From: Rhizaria sp. SCN 62-66
Lineage: Eukaryota; Rhizaria, unplaced
Reading direction: 5' to 3'
Assembly: GCA_001724265.1 (NCBI GenBank)
Contig: MEDY01000018.1
Span: 1 to 64,000 of the forward strand
Length of the DNA: 64,000 bases
A model generated the notes under the pieces. That model saw only the letters and a list, made by a program, of their open reading frames with translations, did no database searches and was not told where the DNA came from. Shown here one piece after another: positions 56,171-64,000 of the stretch. The position numbers and the translations under genes were made by a program. The first letter of the stretch is position 1. Each line of letters begins with the position of its first letter.

Positions 56171-59100
56171 ATGTTTTCCGCCGGCGCCGTTGTGCGCCAT
56201 ATGCGCTCCTCTCTCGCCACAGCGACTGTGAACACCGCCCGCTCTGTTGCTCTCCCGCAACTCGCAACCACTACAACTGCGGCGACCGCTAGCTCTGCAG
56301 CTTCGCTCCCCGTGACTGCGTCCCGCTCCCGCGTTGTGCCCGCGATTGTCTACATCCCTGCGGCGTATGCGCACTCGTTCACCTCCGTGAACAGCGACTT
56401 ATCAACCCTCCTCGACACTCCCCGCTCCCGCGGCTCAGGTAACAACAACAGCAACAGCAGCAGTGGCGTCAACGTTCGCCAACGGCAGCAGCGCCCCAGT
56501 GGCAACGACCATACCACCGGCTTTAGCTCTGAAGCCGACGTCTACGGCGACAACCCAGCTGACGCGGACGCTGACGCTGAGTCTACGGTCGATGCGACAG
56601 CGACTTCGGATGCGACTGCCGCAGCCGAAGTCGAGGCTGTCGAGCCCGATCTGACCACTGTGCCCCGGCGCCCCGTCCGCGCGCGCCCGTCCCTCGGCAA
56701 CCAGTCCTTCTCTGACCTCAAAGTGCCCGCCCACATCACTGGCATGCTCAAGTCGACTGGCCTCACCGCGCCCAGCGCCATCCAGCGGCTCGCACTGCCG
56801 TTTCTCCTGCGCCGGTGGGACCGCGAGCAGGGCAAGCTCTACGCGCCGCCCACGGTCGCGCTGCAGGACTACACGGGCAGCGGCAAGACGCTGGCGTACG
56901 CGATCCCGCTTGTCTCCGCCGTCGACAACTACATCGACGCGCGCATTCTGCCGCCGCAGGTCGTGGGCGCGATCCACCGGTTGCGCGGGATCCCTTTGCC
57001 GCCGCCGCCCCCGCTGGCCGCCGTGGGGACCATGGCCGACGAGCGGGCGCGGCACGCGAGCGTCGAGTACCGCGCTGATGATGCGTATGACCCTGACGCA
57101 TCCTTCACCAACAACAACAGCAGCAATAACAATGCGAATGGTGATGGCTACGGTGAGGACACGGCGAGCAGCGTCGAGGCGCGCACGCGTGTGCGCCGCA
57201 ACGCTTACCTGCGTCAGAAGCTCCGCGAAGTCTTCCCCACCCTCCCGGACTCGCAACTCGACCCCGAGGCGCCCCAGAGCAGGCTGCAGGGCATAGTCAT
57301 CGTGCCGACCAAGGAGCTCGCGCACCAGGTCGCCGCGACGCTGGGGCAGCTTAACGGCGACGGCAGCAAGGCGCGGCGCAAGAACCCCGTGGTGGTGGCC
57401 ACATGCGCCGGTCGCGTCACGGCCGCGATGCTTCATGACCTCGGCCTGGGGCTCCGCTCGCGGCCCGGACAGGTACGTGCTTGAGACGAAACAAATCCAA
57501 CATCGCTTGATATATCTTGAAGTAAAATGATTATATTTCATTTTATTTTCTTGCTATGTTTCTATTTTACGTGTTTCGTTTTAATGAGAGTCTGTCTTGA
57601 TCACTTATGAACTCACATCACACTTTTCATGTCGCTCTTTGATGTTGTATTGCATTGCAGGACGAGCAGTTGTCGACGCCGGCACCGTTCGTCGAGTTCG
57701 GCAAGGGCCACGCGCTGCACCGCCCCGACCAGGCCGAGCAGCGCTCGCTTGCGGCCGCCGTGGAGAAAGACGAGACGATGCGCGAGCTGTACATGATCGA
57801 GCGCGCGCAGGAGACGGCGCGGCTCGAAACGGTGATGAAGTCCGTCGAGGCAGACCGCGCCGCCGCGCTGTCCGCGTACCGCAGCATGGACCACAGCCGT
57901 CTCGTCACGGCTGGCGTCTCGGCGACGCGGCTGAAGCTCCCCGCCTTCAGCACCGCCGACGCTGCCGACCACTCGGGCTCGAGCAGTGGCGGTAAGGCGA
58001 GTCAGAGGAGCTCGATTGACGGCTTCGCTGAGGCGGACATCGTCGAGGTCTCGGTCGGGTCTGTCAATGCGACTGCGACTTTGGCTAATAGCCGCGAGTC
58101 TGCGGACGCCATCGAGGCCGTGCTTCTGCTCTCGACCGCGGCCGACTCTGGCGACCTGCCCCCGATGCTGCAGGCGCGCGCCAAAGAGGCCGCAGACGGC
58201 GTCCGGGCCCATCACGCGCTTGTCACCTACGAGGACCAGCGCCGCGGCCTCAGCAAGAGCAGCGGGAGCCACAGCAGCAGCAGCGACGGCGAGAACGCGG
58301 TCGTATCACGCGAGGAGCAGGTGCCCCTGAGCGACGATGCGGCGCCCGAAGTCGATATCGCGGTTTCAGTCACGCCGGAGTACGTGGCGCGGCAGGAAGC
58401 CCGCGCGCTGCAGGCCGACCGCCGTCGCAGCGACCGCGAGCACTGGAACGCGCGCTCCGAGTCACACTCGAGCGCGAACGCTGGCAGTGGCGGCGACGGC
58501 GACTCGGCTGGCGAACAGCAGGCACGGCGTGCGTTCGATAAGGAAGAGCTCGAGCGCGAGATGTCGTACGAGTCGGCCGCGTATGCACCGCTGGTGGCGC
58601 AGCTCGGCGGCGCTCCCGACAGTGAGGTCGAGGTGGACCGCAAAAAGCAGCCGCACATCGTCGTCGGCACGCCCGAAACGATTGCGGCGTTGGTGCGGTC
58701 TGGCGCGCTGCAGCTGCCGAGCACCGCGGTGTCCCCGAACCAGCTCCGGTTCATGGTGTTCGACGAAGTGGACCACTTGGCGCGGAATGAGAACAGCACT
58801 GGCCACCGCGCCGTGCTGGAGCTCATGTCGCTGCCGACGGACCAGACGGTGTTCGTGTCTGCGAGCATGACGCGCGAGACGGCCGTGTTCATGACGCGCA
58901 TGTCGCGCCGCCAGTCGCTGTTCGGCTTCACGGCGCACCCCACTCTTGCGCCCACGCTGACGCAGTACACGCTCGACAAGGCGCGCGAGGCCCGCGAGAA
59001 GCGCGAGAGCAGCGACACGAGCAACGTCACGAGTACTGCCGCTGTGGAGGAGTACCCGTGCCCCAGCGCGGAACAGCAGCGCGCGATCGCGAAGCTGGGG

Positions 59101-60597
59101 CTGCCGATCGCGCGGTCGCCCGCCGACGCGGCCGCCGAAGTCTTGTTCCTCACGCCCGAAGACTACCGCGACGGGGAGACGCGCGGCGAGAGCGAGACCG
59201 CCGGCGCGCGCGCGCTGCCGCTGCCGCCGTATCTGAAGCACTACTACATGCGCGTGCCTGCGGGCTCGGACAGGTACAAGGCGCTGATGGACGTCATGTG
59301 CCAGCTCAAGCACAAGTCTGCGAGCAAGCGCAGGCTCAAGCTCAAGAACCCCATCACCGGTCTGTCTGCAAGCGCGAGTGGCGACGCTGCGGCCAATAAA
59401 GATGCTGAGCTGGCGGCGGCGACGAGTGATGACGGCAAGAGCTACGCCGAGCGGGTCAAGGCGCAGGAACTGCGTGAGTTCCTCTCGGCGCAAGACAAGG
59501 CTCCGCTGCGGCCGCTTGCCAACGTCAAGATCAATGAGGAAGACATGATCCCGGTCCACGGTCAGAGCCAGAGTCGCAGCAACAACTTCTCCAAGAGTGC
59601 TGCTGCTCAGTTCGTTGCTGCTGACTCCGAGCCCAATGTTGACGGCGACGGCGACGGCGACTCCACTGCTATCGCTGCCGCTTCGAGTGCGAGTGCAAGT
59701 GTGAATCCTAGCACGACTGCGCTTGCGTCGACTGTCGCCCCCGGTAGCGTGCTGGTGTTCTTCAACAAGTCAGCCCCTGTGCAGCCCGAGCGCGGCGTCG
59801 GCGTCCTCCGCTCGCTGCAGGACGCGGGGCTCGCCACCGGCGCCTTCACCGACAAGTCCACGCGTGGCGAGCGCGCCGCAGTGCTGAAGCAGACCTCCTC
59901 CAACCCGGCGCTGTCCAACTCCAACAACAGCGCTAATTCGACCAACAACGGCAGCTCGGTTGGCGGGTATGTGACCAAGAAGAAGGACTTGCTCGACGTC
60001 ATCCTGGCGACTGAGAGCATCGCCCGCGGCATGGATCTGCCCAATTTGTCTTTGGTGGTTAACGCCGACGTGCCGCGGTCAACTGCGAGCTACCTCCATC
60101 GCGCCGGCCGCGTCGCGCGCCTCGGCGGGCTGTTTCGCCGCAAGGGCGTGGTGCTCTCGCTCATCAGCGACGAGACGCCCGAGGGGCTCGGTAAGCACGG
60201 CGCGCGCGCGCTCGACGACGAGGCGCTGTTGCGGAAGCACGGCGAAGCGCTGGGCATCGCGATCCGGCCCTGGCCCTACAAGGCCGAGCCCGGGCTGCAC
60301 AAGCAGTTCGTGCGCGACGAAGACGCGATCATGCGCGACGTCAAGAGCAAGGAGCTGCGGCAGATCAAGCACTTGCTGCGCGTCGACGCCACTCGCGCCG
60401 CGAACCCGCGAGCCACAGCTGGGATGAAGATGCCGCCGCTGGAGAGCTCGCCGAGGCAGGAGCCGCGGCTGCCGAGCGCGGCGGCGGCGCAGCAGGCCAA
60501 GCGGCAGGCCAAGCAGGGTTCGCGCCGCGGGCAGAGTCTGGCCGACAACAAGAGCTGGATGACCTGGGACGGATCCAAGAAGGCCTGGAAGGTCTAA
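56171..60597 (+). CDS. DEAD-box-type RNA helicase, probably mitochondrial
   Basis: Two exons, 56171-57472 and 57661-60597 (CAG|GTACGT … GCATTGCAG|GAC, phase 0), give 1,412 aa and a TAA stop. The N-terminus, MFSAGAVVRHMRSSLATATV, is basic, Ser/Ala-rich and acid-free, fitting a mitochondrial presequence. Superfamily 2 helicase motifs are in order: Q motif (LTAPSAIQRLALPFLL), I (YTGSGKTLAYAIPL, about 235), Ia (PTKELAHQV, about 378), Ib-like (GTPETIAAL), II (FDEVDHLA, about 800), III (SASMT), IV (VLVFFNK), V (ATESIARGMDLPNLS) and VI (HRAGRVARLG, about 1247). Motif II reads DEVD, not DEAD. Long inserts between Ia and II and between III and IV make it two to three times the usual size. It may act in mitoribosome assembly like DDX28/MRH4, but that is inferred only from family resemblance. 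Confidence 0.9.
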
Positions 60598-60945
60598 GCA
60601 AGCTGTGTAGTTAGAGTACCGCAATATTGAGGGATATGTGACAACTGTTTGCCTCTTTAATTAATATTTATGTGCATTGATGTGCCGTTTGAACAATGTA
60701 TGGAAACATTTTGAAAGGAAATACAATTTAAAGTTGTTTGTCTCTTGTGTCTGAGTAGATGCGCATTGAGTATGCTCCTTGTTGAGGTTTAGATATATTT
60801 GCGTGATAAGACTTGTGAGAAAACAACCAAGAGTAATTTATTTATAATATAGTGTCAACAGATACAAAAATAATCTTTTTTAAAACTAATAGCACGACTG
60901 GCTGGCCATTCACTAATCACACGGCACTAGACGCATACTCATCAC
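60598..60945. other. Convergent 3' spacer
   Basis: 348 bp, AT-rich, between the 3' ends of the helicase and the EF-hand gene. Nothing recognisable. Confidence 0.5.
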
Positions 60946-63782
60946 TCACATGACAGTGCAGCAGCTGTTGCCACCGCTGTCAAGCTTCATGCGAGCAATC
61001 TCGACGGACTGCGCCTCAGTCTGCAGCCGCAGCTTTGCGATCAGCAAGCTACCCTCGGCAATCTGGTCAGTCCAGTGGTTCTACAGAAGCATAACAAAGC
61101 CAGACAAAAGGAGATACAAGTCAGCAAACATACAATATATCATCCCAATGTCATTCTATGAAGATATAATATCGTATAACAAATAAACCAATTCTAGCCG
61201 AGATACGCATTAGTATAAAGTATTGGTATTCAGATCGAGACAATTCAAGTGTTTTACGAGTGTTTTACGAGTGTGTTCGCGTACCTTTTCTGTGGCGTGC
61301 GTGCGCAGCTCCTCGGCCAGCGCCTCCACGGCGGCCCGCTTTGTCTCGAGCGCCTGCCGCACCTCGCTCTGCGCCAGGTCAAGCCGCTCCTTGGTCTGGT
61401 CGATCTCTTCCGTCAGTGTGGCGAGCTGCGCCTTAAGCGCAGCGACCTCTGCGTCGTGCGCCTTGGACTTGGCCTCGAGCTCCTTGGTGCGGACCTCGTT
61501 CTGCTGCTTGTACCGCTCACTCGCGGCGATCGCGGCCTGTGCCTTCTTCTCCCCCGCCTCGGCCTGCGCAATGCGCTCCTTGAGCGACTCCTCGAGCTTC
61601 TTGGTCATCTCGGCGCGCACCTTGGCATCGGCGGTGGCGAGGCACGCGTCCATCACCGTCTGCGTGTGCGCCGGCACGTGGATGCGCAGCGCCGCCAGCA
61701 GAGCTGGGGAGCGCATGGGCCCGCGGGCCTGCGGGTTGTTGATGTAGCCAGAGTCGATCTCGGACCACAGCAGAGACGTGTACGCCTAGGAAAACAGTCG
61801 GAAAAAGAAAAGGAAGTGTAATGGTGGGAAGGAGATGTTAGTGGCATCGTCATCAATCTTGCCGGTATTTCTTGATGGTTTCATAAAAGGAAGGATATCA
61901 AGAGAACATATGCATAAACATAACATTTGAGTTAAATATTTGTTGTTCAACGTTATTCGTACCTGGATCCAGTCGCCCTTGATGCTCGAGAGCTGACTGG
62001 CGACCTTGGCCATGACGTTCGAGATCACAGCGTCGCACAACTTCTCGCTCACAAGCGTGTTTTCCTCCAGCAACCGGTCCAGCGAGAGGTACCGGATGTA
62101 GTACGCAATCGTCGCGGCTTGATCGCCCTTTCCGGTCAGCAGAGCGGCGTTGTAGCGGCTTGACTTTAGGGCAGCCGCAGTCACACCTAGACCCTCTATA
62201 GCATGCAAATCAAAATCGACAAAGAATAGTAAAGATGAGAACAAAGTAGAGTTAACGCAGATTTGTTGATACATTCGATGATGTGTTGCAACCACGTACG
62301 CGAGTTGACGTCGACGACCTCGTCCGCGAGGCGGCCGACGCTGCCGCGCCTGAGCGCCCCTACCCCGTTGCTCGTTTTGGTCGGACTGAGAAAGTTCTTA
62401 TCCGCGCTCGCACTCGCGCTGGCAGCGGAAGCAGCAGCGGCAGCGCCCTTCTTGTTGGGAGGTGACATCGGCGTCGCAGCTCCAGCGGCGGCCGCCGCCG
62501 CTGCGGATCCGCTAGGCGTTGCGCTGATCTGCATGGCGTCCTTGGTCTGGCGGTGCAGCGTGAGCCTGCGCTCGAAGATCTCGAGCCAGAACTGCGAGAT
62601 GGCGCCGTGCAGCCGACACACCTCGGCCTTGTCCATGGGGAGCTTGTTCTTAATCTCGATTGCGAGGTTCTGGGTGAAGTCACGCTTGACGTCTTCGCAC
62701 ACCTGCTGCTCAGGGTTAATGCTGAACGTGCGGTCAATCAGCAGGTGCATTTGCGGCGAGGACGAGGCCCACTGGCGGAACTGGAGCGACGACATGCGCA
62801 ACTTCGGCCGCGGGCCAGAGAGCAATGAGCTAACACCCGCGCCAGCCCCGTCGCTCTTCTCATCGCTCTCGGTCGCGGTCTTGCTGTCGCCGTCCTTGCC
62901 GCCCTTGCCGCCCTTGCCCTTCGCGCCGTTTTTGTCGTCTTTGCCGTCTTTTGCGCTGCCGTCTTTGCCCTTGGCGCCGGCGCCTGTAGCGGCCTGTTTC
63001 ACAGCGTCAGCCTCTTTGCGCGTGAGTGTGGCGGCGCGTTTCAGCAGCCGCGTCTCAGGGTCGTTGTTGTTGAGCGCGGCGGCGGCGTTCTCGTCGTTGT
63101 CGACGCTGAGCCCGAGTCCGACCGACGAGGACGAGGACGAAAACGACTGCGACTGCGAGACGTCCCCCCCGGCACCGCCGCCGCCGCTGCTGCTGTGGGC
63201 GCCGGCACTGGCGCCGGGCGCGGCAGAGGTGCCAGTGGTGTACACGACCGCGTCACCACTGCCGCCCGACGACGAGGATGACGATGATGACTGTGAGTCA
63301 CGGATAAAGAGAAACGCCTCATCGAGAAACGAGTCGACGTCGGTGGCGAGCTTTCCGCCCTGAGCAAGCGACTTGAAGTGGTCGGGATCCAGGTATTCAG
63401 ACAGCCGCTTGACGGAGCCGATGACTTTTTCGGCAAAACCGCGGAGCTCGTCTTCGTCGACGTAGTTGTCACCGTTGGAGTCGAGGATGCGGAAGAGCGC
63501 GTCAGCCTTCTTGTCCACCGTGCCCTGGGTCAGCAGCAGCACGCCGACCGAGAACTCGTTGAAGTCAATGCTGCCGGAGCCGTCAATGTCGAAGATCTCG
63601 AACAGAGTCTTGCCGAAAAGATCCTTGCTGGCCATCTTGGGAAATTGCTTCTCAATCGCTGACTTGGATAAGGTGCGCTCACCGCTCGAATTCTTGGTGG
63701 CGAGGGAGTCGAAGACCGTCTGCAGGTCCTCGAGGGTCATGTTACCCAGCTTGTCCTCCAGGACGGAGTTGCTCGCACCCAT
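60946..63782 (-). CDS. Myristoylatable EF-hand protein with C-terminal coiled coil
   Basis: Four exons: 63782-62300, 62195-61963, 61785-61285 and 61080-60946 (donors GTACGT, GTACGA and GTACGC), giving 783 aa and a TGA stop. The start MGASNSVLED fits an N-myristoylation signal (Gly2, Ser6), as in calcineurin B and NCS proteins. Two canonical EF-hands follow: DIDGSGSIDFNE (65-76) and DSNGDNYVDEDE (101-112); a degenerate pair may precede them. A Ser/Gly/Lys-rich linker leads to a conserved-looking middle (SSLQFRQWASSSPQMHLLID, RLHGAISQFWLEIFERRL, SSRYNAALLTGKGD…AYYIRYLSLDRLLEEN) that I cannot assign, then a Glu/Lys/Ala coiled coil of about 110 residues and a Cys-containing end (NSCCTVM). A Ca2+-responsive membrane adaptor is inferred. 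Confidence 0.85.
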
Positions 63783-64000
63783 GGTCGCTCAGCGTGGGGG
63801 ACTGCTGATGGCAAGCAGTGCGCGCGAAAGGCAGGGGAAGTGGTGGGAGAGAGCGCGCGGGTGTGACGGTGCGTTCAACTTAAAGACGCCAGAAAGTGTC
63901 TTTTGGTGAGGACTACAAAGGTACAAGCAGCAACACACAATAAATAATAGCACAGGTTAGCTAGGAAGTGACATTTTGTGATATGCGACTTGTGCTGGGA

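Overview
The window is nuclear DNA from a unicellular eukaryote. The evidence is a replication-type histone H2B whose 3' UTR carries a histone stem-loop, GT-AG introns, GC-rich exons between AT-rich spacers, and eukaryote-only families: a four-domain Cav-type channel, a 7TM receptor fused to a TKL kinase, PITHD1, SDS22, REEP/HVA22 and a Golgi GLG1-like protein. Almost every protein is inflated by Ala, Ser, Asn, Gln, Gly, Asp or His tracts. I cannot name the lineage; the stem-loop and the Cav channel point to a free-living protist rather than a crown fungus.

The most important observation is that UAG appears to be a sense codon. Of the 15 genes that can be followed to their end, 7 stop at TAA, 8 at TGA and none at TAG. 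Four of them (HMCES-like, CHAT-NTPase, 7TM-TKL kinase, and a Lys/Ala/Ser-Asp-rich protein) contain eight in-frame TAGs between them. There are no frameshifts, no in-frame TAA or TGA, and recognisable homology on both sides of most sites. The sites fit Glu or Gln; a Glu-Ala repeat and a kinase hinge position lean slightly to Glu.

Layout, left to right: H2B 3' part (+); 1,625-aa Gln/Ala-rich protein (-); REEP/HVA22-like (+); GLG1-like membrane protein (-); HMCES/SRAP (+); BAG-like plus alpha-crystallin protein (-); CHAT-NTPase (-); a 54-nt palindromic insertion flanked by TA; a 5,851-aa four-domain channel (-, 3 exons, 18 kb); ARM-repeat protein (+); SDS22 (-, 4 exons); PITHD1 (+, 4 exons); 7TM-TKL kinase (-, 2 exons); Nopp140-like low-complexity protein (+); DEAD-box helicase, probably mitochondrial (+, 2 exons); EF-hand/coiled-coil protein (-, 4 exons). 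Neighbours mostly alternate strand, so 5' ends face each other across 0.4-0.65 kb spacers that often hold a TATAATA or TATATAA box. Ten of 14 introns in the main gene models begin GTACG rather than GTAAG.

The genes do not form one pathway. Themes are Ca2+ and membrane signalling (channel, EF-hand protein, receptor kinase, SDS22), proteostasis (BAG/ACD, PITHD1), organelle function (REEP, GLG1-like, helicase) and genome maintenance (H2B, HMCES). The CHAT-NTPase region (about 18.0-20.3 kb) differs in base composition and architecture and looks like an accessory, NLR-like gene.
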